64,000 nt of DNA, from the NCBI RefSeq assembly GCF_000374085.1, contig NZ_KB893388.1:148471-212470 (forward strand), read 5' to 3'. A program made the position numbers and the translations under genes. The stretch comes from Spirosoma spitsbergense DSM 19989. Lineage in GTDB: Bacteria > Bacteroidota > Bacteroidia > Cytophagales > Spirosomataceae. The notes under the pieces were generated by a model, which was given only the letters and a program-made list of their open reading frames with translations, made no database searches and was not told where the DNA came from. Shown here one piece after another: positions 53,290-62,233 of the stretch (the stretch's first letter is position 1; every line of letters starts with the position of its first letter).

Positions 53290-56200
53290 TTAGAAGTTAA
53301 GTTTCAGGCCGGTGGCAAACGTTCTGGGAATGGGGTACGACTCATCGTCGTTGTTGAGCTGGGTTCCTCCCCTCACTCCGGCATCCGGATTATTACCAGG
53401 GTATTTCGTGAATAGAAACAGGTTGTTTCCCGTCACAAAAATCCGGGCGTTACTCAGGATGGATTTGAACTTTGGCAGATTATAGCCAATGGTGATGGTT
53501 TTGAGCCAGACGTAACTGCCGTCGTATACATAGCGGTTACTGCTTTCGCGCGACCATTTGAAGTAGCTGGTTCCGCCCTGCGAATTGACGTTGGAAGGGT
53601 TCGTACCTGGATTCTCCGCCGACCGCCAGCGATCTTTTGCTTTATCGAGGACGTTGAAAACGCCGTCCATATTCATGGTAGAGGCTTCGATATTGCGGTA
53701 AATGTCAAAATCCTGCGCACCGAGGAACATTATGTTGATGTCGAACCGTTTGTAATCGCCCGCAAAGGTCCAGGCCCAGGTAAAGGCGGGGTTTGGATTG
53801 CCGATTTCTACCATGTCCTGCGTGTCGTAGGAAATAACCCCGTCGCCGTTGGTATCCTCAAACTTCATGGCCCCCGGAATGGCCCCGTCCTGCTTGGGAG
53901 CTGCGTCGATTTCGGCCTGCGTGTTGAAGATGCCGAGTTTGTTGTAGCCGTAAATCATCCCCACCGGCCGACCGACTTTCTGCACGTTGTAGCCACCGTA
54001 AAAACTACCGGAATACAGTGCATCATTGGGGCCTTTAATAGCCAGAATCTTATTTCGGTTGAAGCTGATGTTGGCATTGGTGCGGAAGTTAAACTGCCCG
54101 AAGTTAGTGCGGTATTCAGTCCCGATTTCAAACCCGTGATTTTCCACTTTACCGATGTTATCCAGACTGGTAGTAAAGCCAGAAACGGATGGGATGGATA
54201 CCGGCAGCAGCATGTCGTTGGTAATCTTCTTGTAGTACTCGACGTTGAAAACCAACTTGTTGTTGAAAAGAGCCAAATCCATACCGATGTCCAACTGGTT
54301 TGATTTTTCCCACTTCAGCTCTGAGTTGGCGAATGAATTCACCACCTTACCAGCCGCAAATGAGTTGCCCAGGATGTAGTTATTAGCCCCCACGAAGGCC
54401 AGACTAGGGTAGTTACCGATATCATTGTTACCTGTTACGCCCCAGCTTGCCCGCAGTTTAAGGTCGGTTAGCCAGGCTGTTTTGGGCATAAATGGCTCTT
54501 CCGTAATGCGCCAGCCGATGGAAGCCGCCGGGAAATCGCCGTACTTGTTTTTGGCTCCAAACCGCGAACTGCCTTCCCGCCGGTACGATGCCGAGAATAA
54601 ATACCTGTCTTTGTATGTATAGTTAACCCGGCTTAGAAATGCCAGGATTGACCACCCGTATTCGTATGAGCTGGATGATCGGATGGAGGCTGAACCAAGA
54701 AACGGCACCAAATCATCAGGAAAGGTATTACCATCTCCCCGCAGCCCGCGTACCTGTTCCTGCTGAGCGGTATAGCCCGCCAGTACATCGAAATTATGGT
54801 TAGCTCCCAATTGCGGTTTATAGGTCAGCAATTGATCCAGTGAATAGTTAATCAGGGTTTCGGTAATATCCGTTGCTCTGGCCGGCCGGGGTGGCGCACC
54901 CGACGTGCCGGGTGCTACCGGATTACCAATGGTAGAAGGTACGTACTCTTGAAAGACGTTTTGATTCAGTTTCACGTTAGCCGACGACCGGAACTTAAAA
55001 TCTCGCAGAAACGACACCTCCACAAAGGCATTGGTCAGCAGGTCGGCGATGTTGCGCTTCCTGGCAATATTCTGCAGCATATACAGCGGATTGGGGAAAC
55101 CAAACACACCATCGACTCCATTGATATAGGGAATAAGGTTGCCATCTGCATCGTAGGGCGTAGCGCGCGGGTCCATCAGCAGCGCACCGCCTACCAGGTT
55201 GCTTCGCCCGTCTGTATTGGCCACGTTTTGCCGGGTATAGGTGCCATTGATATTCAGCCCTACGTTCAAAAATTTATTAATCTGCCCGCCCAGGTTGGAG
55301 CGGACCGAGAAGCGGTCGTAACTCGTTTCTTTGAGGGTCCCGTTTTCTTTGTAGTACCCCGCCGAAAAAAGGGCCTTGATGGGACCGGTACCCGATGATA
55401 CAGTCAGGTTTACATCCGAATAAGGGGCATTATTACGCGTAATCAGGTCGAACCAGTCTGTAGAATATTTGGTCTGCTCCGGAAAGCGGTAGCCAATGGG
55501 TACTTCATCGAGAGTAGGTTCACGATTCTGAAGAATACGAATCTGGTCCATGAAAATTTCTTTCTTGAACTGCGCAAATTCGATCCCGTTCAGCATCGTT
55601 ACCCGCCTGGTTTTTGGTACGCTCTGAATGCCGTAATCGAGCGACAGGTTGATGCTTACTTTTCCATTAACGGCCTGCTTGGTGTTGATAAGTACAACCC
55701 CGTTGGAACCTCTGGCCCCGTAAATGGCCGTAGAAGCCGCATCTTTCAGCACCGTTACACTCTCGATGTCGTTCGAGTTGAGGTTTTGACCGATAGACGT
55801 GCCAACCACAAAACCATCGACCACATAGAGCGGGTCACTACCGGCCCCCAGCGAGCCAACACCCCGCACCCGCACTTCAAATGCACCGCCCGGCGTACCA
55901 CTTTTTTGTTTGACAACTACCCCTGGTGCCCGTCCCTGTAAAATCTGGTTGGGGTTGCTGGCGGGCTGCTCGCCAATATCGCGCATATTGATCACCGACA
56001 CGGCGGAGGTAATATCCTGCTTACGCTTGGAACCATAACCAATCACCACAATTTCATTCAGGGTTTGATCGTCAGGAGAGAGGGCGATGATTAAATTCGT
56101 TTTGTTACCAACGGGTAACTCCTGTTTTACATACCCTACAAAGCTGAAGACGAGTCTGGCATTCTCATTCGGAACCGCTATTTTAAACGTACCGTCACTA

Positions 56201-56469
56201 TCGGTGGTGGTTCCCTGTGTAGTGCCTTTTACAACAACACTTACGCCCGGCAGGGTAACGCCTTTATCATCCGTCACTTTTCCAGATACCGTAATATCCG
56301 CTGATGGAGTATGTACGTCCAGTTGCTTTGCTTTTGGGATGTAATGAGCCATCAATCGACTCTTTGTAGCGAAGGTTTCTTCCTGCGGGAAGTCCTTTGG
56401 CACCTGAGCATAACTGGTCAGGCAGCCCGCTGCCATACCCAGCGTTATTAACTGATAAATTTTTTTCAT
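53290..56469 (-). CDS. SusC/RagA-family TonB-dependent transporter (locus copy 2)
   Basis: 1059 residues from MKKIYQLITLGMAAG; an upstream in-frame ATG adds a hydrophobic stretch and is less likely. Carboxypeptidase-regulatory-like domain (ITVSGKVTDDKGVTLPGVSVVVKGTTQG), plug (VIGYGSKRKQDITSAVSVINMRDI, VRGVGSLGAGSDPLYVVDGFVV), and barrel ending FATGLKLNF. First gene of the minus-strand locus. It shares an upstream block with the first susC at the same distance from the start, and is divergent from a GntR-type regulator. Confidence 0.95.
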   Translation of the reverse strand: MKKIYQLITLGMAAGCLTSYAQVPKDFPQEETFATKSRLMAHYIPKAKQLDVHTPSADITVSGKVTDDKGVTLPGVSVVVKGTTQGTTTDSDGTFKIAVPNENARLVFSFVGYVKQELPVGNKTNLIIALSPDDQTLNEIVVIGYGSKRKQDITSAVSVINMRDIGEQPASNPNQILQGRAPGVVVKQKSGTPGGAFEVRVRGVGSLGAGSDPLYVVDGFVVGTSIGQNLNSNDIESVTVLKDAASTAIYGARGSNGVVLINTKQAVNGKVSINLSLDYGIQSVPKTRRVTMLNGIEFAQFKKEIFMDQIRILQNREPTLDEVPIGYRFPEQTKYSTDWFDLITRNNAPYSDVNLTVSSGTGPIKALFSAGYYKENGTLKETSYDRFSVRSNLGGQINKFLNVGLNINGTYTRQNVANTDGRSNLVGGALLMDPRATPYDADGNLIPYINGVDGVFGFPNPLYMLQNIARKRNIADLLTNAFVEVSFLRDFKFRSSANVKLNQNVFQEYVPSTIGNPVAPGTSGAPPRPARATDITETLINYSLDQLLTYKPQLGANHNFDVLAGYTAQQEQVRGLRGDGNTFPDDLVPFLGSASIRSSSSYEYGWSILAFLSRVNYTYKDRYLFSASYRREGSSRFGAKNKYGDFPAASIGWRITEEPFMPKTAWLTDLKLRASWGVTGNNDIGNYPSLAFVGANNYILGNSFAAGKVVNSFANSELKWEKSNQLDIGMDLALFNNKLVFNVEYYKKITNDMLLPVSIPSVSGFTTSLDNIGKVENHGFEIGTEYRTNFGQFNFRTNANISFNRNKILAIKGPNDALYSGSFYGGYNVQKVGRPVGMIYGYNKLGIFNTQAEIDAAPKQDGAIPGAMKFEDTNGDGVISYDTQDMVEIGNPNPAFTWAWTFAGDYKRFDINIMFLGAQDFDIYRNIEASTMNMDGVFNVLDKAKDRWRSAENPGTNPSNVNSQGGTSYFKWSRESSNRYVYDGSYVWLKTITIGYNLPKFKSILSNARIFVTGNNLFLFTKYPGNNPDAGVRGGTQLNNDDESYPIPRTFATGLKLNF

Positions 56470-56521
56470 GAGTATAAAGAAAAGAGTTAGGAATAGTAAC
56501 ATAGCTTGTAAAAAGCCAACC

Positions 56522-56576
56522 TAATGGTCAAATATTACCAAATCGATGTCGAGAACTTTCCTATACTTACCCAATT
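56522..56576 (-). promoter_or_regulatory. Conserved promoter/operator block upstream of susC copy 2
   Basis: Partner of 41556-41610: ungapped 50-bp alignment with TGGTAATATTTGAC near the gene (minus strand) and the direct repeat ACTTTCC, three bases, ACTTACC (plus strand) at the far end. It lies 57 bp from the start codon. Probably promoter plus a regulator site; the divergent GntR-type regulator is the obvious candidate binder. Confidence 0.7.
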
Positions 56577-56592
56577 GGGCACATTTTATTAA

Positions 56593-56633
56593 AAAATAAT
56601 TAAAGATCTTTCCCTGCCATCTTTAATTATTTT
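56593..56633. promoter_or_regulatory. Perfect 15-bp inverted repeat in the susC/regulator gap
   Basis: Arms 56593-56607 and 56619-56633 (aaaataattaaagat and its complement) with an 11-base loop. Very AT-rich, in the divergent promoter region between susC copy 2 and the regulator. Possible operator, UP-like element, or RNA hairpin. Confidence 0.55.
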
Positions 56634-56678
56634 AATAGAATGATTACAGAAAATTCAAGAAAAAAGGAATGTCTAGCT

Positions 56679-56700
56679 TTTACAGGCGTATTCCTGTAAA
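56679..56700. promoter_or_regulatory. Operator-like palindrome before the GntR-type gene
   Basis: Arms tttacagg and cctgtaaa are perfectly complementary with a 6-base spacer, 48 bp upstream of the regulator ATG. The size fits a dimeric GntR-type site, so autoregulation is plausible. Confidence 0.5.
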
Positions 56701-56748
56701 CTATTCTATCACTTAAATTGGATTTAATCCTGAATTACGCTTTTAGCC

Positions 56749-57765
56749 ATGTTGTACAATATTAAAATCAATGATTACTCCAATACGCCTAAATACCAGC
56801 AGATATACAACTCGATTGTGGAAGGGATTGAGAATCGGGACATTCTGCCGGGTGCCAAACTACCCTCAATCCACGAAGTATGCGCTGAGTTTGATGTGGC
56901 AAAAGGGACAGTAGAACGGGCTTATGAACTCCTGAAAGAAAAAGAAATTATTGGGGCCGTAAAGGGGAAAGGATTTTATATCAACTACACGCCAACGGGA
57001 CATAATCTGAAGATATTTCTGCTATTCAATAAGTTGAGCGTTCACAAGAAAATTATCTATGATTCTTTCGTCGAGATTCTTGGCCCAACTGTAGCTATCG
57101 ACTTTTTTATTTATAACAACGATTTTCGGCTTTTTCGGGACCTGATTCAGCGGCAGACCCGCAATCATACACATTACGTCATTATTGGCCACTTTTTCGA
57201 GGGGGAAGAAAAAGCCGATGAACTGATCAATAGCTTACCCAAGCACAAACTGGTCATTCTGGATAAGTTTCTGGAAGGTATCACCGGGAATTATGCGGCT
57301 GTATTTCAGAACTTCGAGAAGGATTTGTATCAGGCACTGACCGAAGCTCTACCGCTGCTGAGAAAATACAAAACGCTGAGTATGCTGTTCCCTTCCTATA
57401 CCTATCATCCCAAAGCTATCCTGAACGGCTACCATAATTTCTGCTACGAACATGGTTTCCAGACCCGGGTTATTCGTGATATAAAAGAAGAGTCGATTGA
57501 ACCGGAGCAGGCATATATCAACCTGATGGAAGAAGATTTGGTTGAGCTAATCAAGAAGATTAAACAAACACCTTACGTATTAGGACAGGAAGTAGGCGTT
57601 TTATCCTACAATGAAACACCCCTGAAGGAGTTTCTGCTGGAAGGCATCACGGTGATGTCGACCGATTTTGCCCAGATGGGACGTACGGCTGCCCGGTTGG
57701 TACTCAGTGAAAGCGTCGAACACATCGAAAATCCGTTCCGGCTGATTGTCAGGAAATCGCTTTGA
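56749..57765 (+). CDS. GntR-type transcriptional regulator with sugar-binding-like C-terminal domain
   Basis: 338 residues. N-terminal winged helix of the GntR family (YQQIYNSIVEGIENRDILPGAKLPSIHEVCAEFDVAKGTVERAYELLKEKEIIGAVKGKGFYI, residues about 17-78). The rest resembles the periplasmic-binding/LacI-type ligand domain (YVIIGHFFEGEEKADELI, KLVILDKFL, GVLSYNETPLKEFLLEGITVMSTDFAQMGRTAARL), as in AraR-like fusions. It probably senses a sugar and controls the divergent catabolic locus. Two palindromes and the shared susC block lie in the gap. Confidence 0.88.
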   Translation: MLYNIKINDYSNTPKYQQIYNSIVEGIENRDILPGAKLPSIHEVCAEFDVAKGTVERAYELLKEKEIIGAVKGKGFYINYTPTGHNLKIFLLFNKLSVHKKIIYDSFVEILGPTVAIDFFIYNNDFRLFRDLIQRQTRNHTHYVIIGHFFEGEEKADELINSLPKHKLVILDKFLEGITGNYAAVFQNFEKDLYQALTEALPLLRKYKTLSMLFPSYTYHPKAILNGYHNFCYEHGFQTRVIRDIKEESIEPEQAYINLMEEDLVELIKKIKQTPYVLGQEVGVLSYNETPLKEFLLEGITVMSTDFAQMGRTAARLVLSESVEHIENPFRLIVRKSL

Positions 57766-57823
57766 TACGTCGGTGGAGACCTGCATGGATCTGGCCATAT
57801 CCTACGAATAACTGTATTGTGAG

Positions 57824-58519
57824 TTAGTTCTTCGGATGGCCCATTTCTAACATCTGCTTCATGGTTATCACCATAAAATCAGGATTTATATCAAACAGTT
57901 GTGGAGCGACTGGCTGAGGCTTAACAGCGATTGCGGTATACCTGATGACCCAATCCACTTCCCGCTCCGAAAATTGAAGGGGTGTGCCTTTTAGTTGGCT
58001 CAGTGGCTCGAAAAACAAGGTTACTGGTGAATCCAGGTCTGCGCTGACCAACGCTTCAAATGATTTGGTGTTATCCACGTTTTTGAGAAGAACCCGCTCG
58101 GTTGGTATGCCTAGTAACGAAACTTTCTGACCTGTTTTCTCAGCGTTGTAAGTTTCCAGATGACCACTTGCGGCCCGTTTTGCTTTATCCAGTTTCTCCT
58201 CTTCATAAGTGGTCAGAATTGCCATTTTCTCCTTTTCCATACAGATAAAAATTCCGTTTGCGTTTCTGATTCGCACTACCCGTAGTGTATCGGAAGAATT
58301 CCTGGTGTCTACCAGAATCATTTCCTGACGGGCCAAATTCCCCTTTTTATAAACCTTCATCTGGACTATAGGTAAGGGAGTAGGGTTTTCTGAAAGCCGC
58401 TTAAGCGTGTCAACTTTGTAAAGTAATACACCCTCCTCAAAGGCAGGTTGAGCCTGTGAACCACTTGCGTACCCAATAAGTAGCGTACAAGTCAGAAGAA
58501 GACGAACCATATAATGCAT
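57824..58519 (-). CDS. Secreted protein of unknown function
   Basis: 231 residues with a signal peptide (MVRLLLTCTLLIGYASGSQA, starting at the Met three codons in). The mature part has the beta-strand pattern of GLPGLI/DUF4412-like exported proteins of Bacteroidota (FEEGVLLYKVDT, PIVQMKVYKKGNLARQEMILVD, KVSLLGIPTERVLLK). No catalytic motif is recognised. Convergent with the regulator, 58 bp apart. Confidence 0.65.
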   Translation of the reverse strand: MHYMVRLLLTCTLLIGYASGSQAQPAFEEGVLLYKVDTLKRLSENPTPLPIVQMKVYKKGNLARQEMILVDTRNSSDTLRVVRIRNANGIFICMEKEKMAILTTYEEEKLDKAKRAASGHLETYNAEKTGQKVSLLGIPTERVLLKNVDNTKSFEALVSADLDSPVTLFFEPLSQLKGTPLQFSEREVDWVIRYTAIAVKPQPVAPQLFDINPDFMVITMKQMLEMGHPKN

Positions 58520-58577
58520 AAAGGTTGTGATTTTCTTTTGTTTTCAAACTGTAGAAACCGTGCTGGAGGCTGAACCA

Positions 58578-58608
58578 TTTAATTGCCTTAGACAATTAGG
58601 CAATTAAA
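58578..58608 (-). terminator. Hairpin after the subtilase gene
   Basis: Perfect 11-bp arms (tttaattgcct / aggcaattaaa) with a 9-base loop, just after the stop codon of the subtilase gene on the minus strand. No long T-tract follows, so termination is likely but not certain. Confidence 0.55.
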
Positions 58609-58618
58609 TCCCGTCAGC

Positions 58619-60262
58619 TTACTGCTTCACTACCTTCAACGTCCGCTTCTTATCGCCCGATACGAGCGTTAGGATGTACATACCGGCGGAGAGATTTAAC
58701 CGGGGTAAAATAAAAGCAGCCAAGCCAGTTGACACGTATTGGTTTTGCCAGATGACCCGCCCGGCCAGATTGGTCAATGTGGCATCGAGGGGCGTGTTAA
58801 TGGCAATCTCACCCCATTGAACACCCAGTAAGTCGGTATCGTTGAATGGGTTGGGGTAAACGACTAAGGAGCCGTAGGCATCGGCCAGCACGGATGCCCG
58901 CTCAAAATTCGGGATGCCATACCCTAACTGATCATCGGGAGCACCGTACTGACTCCCCGAACGACGGAGCGCATCGGTTACCTGAGTGGCTGTCAGGGTC
59001 GGGTGGGCCTGCCAGAAACCAGCCGCCAGCCCGGCCATCAGGGGCGTGGCAAAGGACGTGCCGTTCCCCGAGATTATCTGTCCACCCGGACTACCGACAA
59101 TCGTGCCCTGACCCCGGGCTGCCAAATCGGGTTTCACCCGGCCATCGGCCGAGGGGCCAAACGAACTGAATGAGGCCCGTGTGCCCGCCTGTGTAACGGC
59201 ACCAATGGCCAGCACGGATGCTGCATCAGATGGGGCCGACAGGTAACGCCAGCCAGAACTCCCCTCATTGCCAGCCGCCACCACCACAACTATTCCTGTT
59301 TCGGTAGCAATCTGAGCCGCCCGTGAGGAAAGAGCCGTTTTACCGTCCATGTTTTGGTACGTATAGCTGGTTGCCGGATCGTCGAACTGCGTGTAGCCCA
59401 GTGATGAACTAATCACATCGACCCCCGCACTGTCGGCATATTCGGCACCAAAAAGCCAGTTTGCTTCCTCTATTTGTTTTTCGGTGGCAGCATCTTCAGT
59501 ACGGAGCAGAATAAAGGAAGCTTTGTAGGCCGTGCCGTACAGTTGATTATCAGCCGTAGCCGCAATGGCCGACAGGCAGGACAGTCCGTGGGCATCGTCC
59601 TCATACACACTGGTTTCTTTGCGGACAAAATCGTAGGTGGCCAGTACGCGTTTCTCATCGAAAACAGGTTTCAGAAAACCAACTTTGTCGGCATTCAGAA
59701 AACCGGCGTCCAGCACGCCAATGAGCATGCCCTCGCCATGAATACCCTGCTGGTGCATTTTATCGACGCCAAGCTGCGTAATCTGGGTTTGCGAATTTCC
59801 GTAGTTGAGGGGAGCAAGATCACCAAACTTGCTGGCGCTGGCCAATGGTTCTATTGATTGAGACTGACTTTCGGCACCCGTCCGGGCGTTGGCCAGTGAC
59901 CGCCCAAATTCAAGCCCTTTTACGATGGGTAGCTTTTGCACGGTGTTGATCGAGGCATCGGTTGCCTCGACCAACACGGCATTGAGCCAGCGCGATGTGA
60001 ACCAGATTTTGGCACCCGCCTGCTGAAGCTGGCTGATATAAGCCGGGTTAACGGGTAGGTCGCGTTCCAGCAGGGGAATGTTCTGTTTCTGCCGACGCAG
60101 GATAGACCGCTGGGATAGAAACCGGTCGGGCTGACTGACGCTGAAAGGCGAATTCGCCTTGTCTTTCAGTAGAACCAAATATTTGCGGGTTGCCTGCCCA
60201 AAACTGCTGAACTGACCCAGCAGCAATAGCAGCAGGACCAGGGTTGTTTTATTCGATGCCAT
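58619..60262 (-). CDS. S8 subtilisin-like serine protease with T9SS sorting domain
   Basis: 547 residues from MASNKTTLVLLLLLLG; the frame is open 39 bases further, but this start puts a signal peptide at the beginning. Subtilase catalytic residues: Asp 185 (GVLDAGF), His 225 (DDAHGL), Asn 332 (AAGNEG) and Ser 403 (GNGTSFATP). A propeptide-like part precedes them (about 25-150). The end is a T9SS sorting domain (VVYPNPFND, NLAGRVIWQNQYVSTGLAAFILPRLNLSAGMYILTLVSGDKKRTLKVVKQ). It should be secreted to the cell surface or medium. It overlaps the preceding lipoprotein gene by 14 bp. Confidence 0.9.
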   Translation of the reverse strand: MASNKTTLVLLLLLLGQFSSFGQATRKYLVLLKDKANSPFSVSQPDRFLSQRSILRRQKQNIPLLERDLPVNPAYISQLQQAGAKIWFTSRWLNAVLVEATDASINTVQKLPIVKGLEFGRSLANARTGAESQSQSIEPLASASKFGDLAPLNYGNSQTQITQLGVDKMHQQGIHGEGMLIGVLDAGFLNADKVGFLKPVFDEKRVLATYDFVRKETSVYEDDAHGLSCLSAIAATADNQLYGTAYKASFILLRTEDAATEKQIEEANWLFGAEYADSAGVDVISSSLGYTQFDDPATSYTYQNMDGKTALSSRAAQIATETGIVVVVAAGNEGSSGWRYLSAPSDAASVLAIGAVTQAGTRASFSSFGPSADGRVKPDLAARGQGTIVGSPGGQIISGNGTSFATPLMAGLAAGFWQAHPTLTATQVTDALRRSGSQYGAPDDQLGYGIPNFERASVLADAYGSLVVYPNPFNDTDLLGVQWGEIAINTPLDATLTNLAGRVIWQNQYVSTGLAAFILPRLNLSAGMYILTLVSGDKKRTLKVVKQ

Positions 60263-60947
60263 ACGTTTGGATTCTATAGACTTGCTTCGTGCCATAATCA
60301 ATCTGGTTGCGTCCGCTACAGGCCGGTGTAGCCGTACAGAACTGAACAGCTACGCGTTCCGCATAAATTAGTCCCACTTGTCGGGCATACACATCAATAC
60401 GTTTTTTTACTGAAATTAGTGTTGAATCCAACTGTTTCGATACGGTAACGGTTTCATCGAACGGCTTATCCTGTACGCGGTACGGTTGCCCTGCGTTGCG
60501 TATGGTGTAATCGTCCCGGCCCAACTGGTTGTAGCGGTTACTATCCCAGCTTAACTGATTAGCGACAGGCAATACTAACCGAACAAAATCCCTGCCGTTT
60601 TCAGTACGAATTGCTTCGTTATTGACCAGCCGGACCGCCCATACCGAATCGGCCTGCCAGGGCTGGTTTTCCGTGGTTCGCCGGTAACGGAAAAGCCGGT
60701 AAGCCGTTTGCCCGGTCACATCTGTATACGGCTGACCAATCCGTTCCTTCAGTTGATAGGTTCGGGAAACGGGGGGAGCGTTCAGTGAGAATTGCTGTTC
60801 CTCAACCCCGTAAATAACGTAGCGGTCAGTTTCAAGCGGGAAATAGTCATGGCCAGCCGCACCGGAATCCGTGATCGGTAACTGACAGCCTGAAAGTAGT
60901 AGTAGACTCTGTAGAACGAACGAGGTCAGTCGGGAAAGAATCGGCAT
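60249..60947 (-). CDS. Lipoprotein paired with the subtilase
   Basis: 232 residues with a lipoprotein signal ending LLLLSGC (Cys 21). The mature part is predicted beta-rich (YFPLETDRYVIYGVEEQQFSLN, RTYQLKERIGQPYTDVTGQTAYRLFRYRR). It contains one Cys pair near the end (CTATPAC). No known domain is recognised. It is translationally coupled to the subtilase, so it may assist its export or maturation. Confidence 0.65.
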   Translation of the reverse strand: MPILSRLTSFVLQSLLLLSGCQLPITDSGAAGHDYFPLETDRYVIYGVEEQQFSLNAPPVSRTYQLKERIGQPYTDVTGQTAYRLFRYRRTTENQPWQADSVWAVRLVNNEAIRTENGRDFVRLVLPVANQLSWDSNRYNQLGRDDYTIRNAGQPYRVQDKPFDETVTVSKQLDSTLISVKKRIDVYARQVGLIYAERVAVQFCTATPACSGRNQIDYGTKQVYRIQTYGIE

Positions 60948-61128
60948 AAGCTACCGGAAAGTTTATTTTCTAAGATAAACCACTGACTGGATAAACACAA
61001 ACTGAACGGGCAGCCGGTGTGTTTGACGCCGGTTTTGATGCGATATCGGTTTCTTAAAACAAATAGTATATGAATCACACCAGACCATTTCATCGGAAAA
61101 TGTACTACACTATTGGGGGCTGGCGAAA

Positions 61129-61167
61129 CAAAAACCGCCACCGGAGCTTAGCCGATGGCGGTTTTTG
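61129..61167 (-). terminator. Terminator of the Nfu-type gene
   Basis: Perfect 12-bp arms (caaaaaccgcca / tggcggtttttg) with a 15-base loop. On the minus strand the stem ends in tttttg, ttt. It lies 25 bases after the stop. Confidence 0.85.
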
Positions 61168-61192
61168 GTACTGATTGGTATGAAAAGGATTA

Positions 61193-61795
61193 TTACACCC
61201 CTTCGGCTTCTACCAATTTTACTTCCGGCACCAGGCGTGTCAACAGATTTTCTATACCTGCTTTGAGAGTGAGGGTAGAGGAGGGACAGCCGCTGCACGA
61301 CCCCTGCAACAGCACTTTCACCGTGCCGCTCGGCTCATCGAAAGAATAAAAACTGATAGCTCCCCCGTCCGATTCAACGGCGGGTTTGATATACTGGTCC
61401 AGTACCGCCTTTATTTTTTGCACCGTTTCGGAGTCCATATCCAGCTTGGTAGAATTAGTATCCATGGTGCGCTGGGCGAAAACGGGTTTCTTCTCGCCAA
61501 AGTAATCTTTCAGGAAAAGTTTTACTTCCAGCATGACCTCGTCCCAGTCGGTTTCTTCGTCTTTGGTGACGGTTACGAAGTTTCCTGAGATAAATACCCG
61601 CTGCACGAAGTCGAAGCCGAACAGCGCTACTGCCAGCGGAGAGGCTTTCCCTTCCAGGAGGGCATCGCCCGGCGTGGCATAATCGAACGAGAGTCCGGCG
61701 GGTACGAGTTCAAAATTTACCACAAATTTCATGGAGTTCGGATTGGGGCTTCCCTCTGTGAAAATGGATATGGGACGATCTAGGGTCTGATTCAT
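61193..61795 (-). CDS. Nfu/NifU-type iron-sulfur cluster carrier
   Basis: 200 residues. N-terminal Nfu domain (FTEGSPNPNSMKFVVNFELVP, SPLAVALFGFDFVQRVFISGNFVTVTK) and a C-terminal NifU-like domain (IKPAVESDGGAISFY, VLLQGSCSGCPSSTLTL), in which Cys 167 and Cys 170 hold a cluster between two subunits. It delivers iron-sulfur clusters to target proteins. Stands alone between two terminators. Confidence 0.92.
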   Translation of the reverse strand: MNQTLDRPISIFTEGSPNPNSMKFVVNFELVPAGLSFDYATPGDALLEGKASPLAVALFGFDFVQRVFISGNFVTVTKDEETDWDEVMLEVKLFLKDYFGEKKPVFAQRTMDTNSTKLDMDSETVQKIKAVLDQYIKPAVESDGGAISFYSFDEPSGTVKVLLQGSCSGCPSSTLTLKAGIENLLTRLVPEVKLVEAEGV

Positions 61796-61873
61796 ATAGT
61801 AGTCTGATTAGAAAAACCAACGGTTTGTTAGCTGTTTAACAGTCAGGTCATTTTTTTAGTTTTTGCGTACGAA

Positions 61874-61905
61874 AAAACCCGCCTGGCAGAAGTCAGGCGG
61901 GTTTT
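61874..61905 (-). terminator. Terminator of the rplU-rpmA operon
   Basis: Perfect 12-bp arms (aaaacccgcctg / caggcgggtttt) with an 8-base loop. On the minus strand the stem runs into six T. It lies 18 bases after rpmA. Confidence 0.92.
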
Positions 61906-61923
61906 ATTTCGTAAACCGGTTCA

Positions 61924-62226
61924 CTAAGCCGCTTCGGTAGCTGGAACGGGAGCCGCTTCAACTACTGATGGGCCAGCCGGAATGATATCGACGTACGAAC
62001 GGCTATCGCGGCCGGGACGGAATTTTACGGTACCGTCAACCAGGGCGAAAATCGTGTAATCTTTACCCAGACCAACGTTTTTGCCGGGATGATGTTTTGT
62101 GCCGCGCTGGCGGATGATAATGTTGCCGGCAATGGCCGACTCACCGCCGAATAGTTTTACGCCCAGGCGTTTGCTGTGCGAATCACGACCGTTTTTGGAA
62201 CTACCTACACCTTTCTTGTGTGCCAT
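61924..62226 (-). CDS. rpmA: Ribosomal protein L27
   Basis: 100 residues. L27 sequence: [20 protein letters not shown], then [28 protein letters not shown] and [12 protein letters not shown]. There is no cleavable N-terminal extension of the Firmicutes type. A C-terminal Ala/Pro-rich tail (about 15 residues) is longer than in E. coli. Part of the large ribosomal subunit near the peptidyl transferase centre. Downstream of rplU. Confidence 0.97.
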   Translation of the reverse strand: MAHKKGVGSSKNGRDSHSKRLGVKLFGGESAIAGNIIIRQRGTKHHPGKNVGLGKDYTIFALVDGTVKFRPGRDSRSYVDIIPAGPSVVEAAPVPATEAA

Positions 62227-62233
62227 TTTTTTT

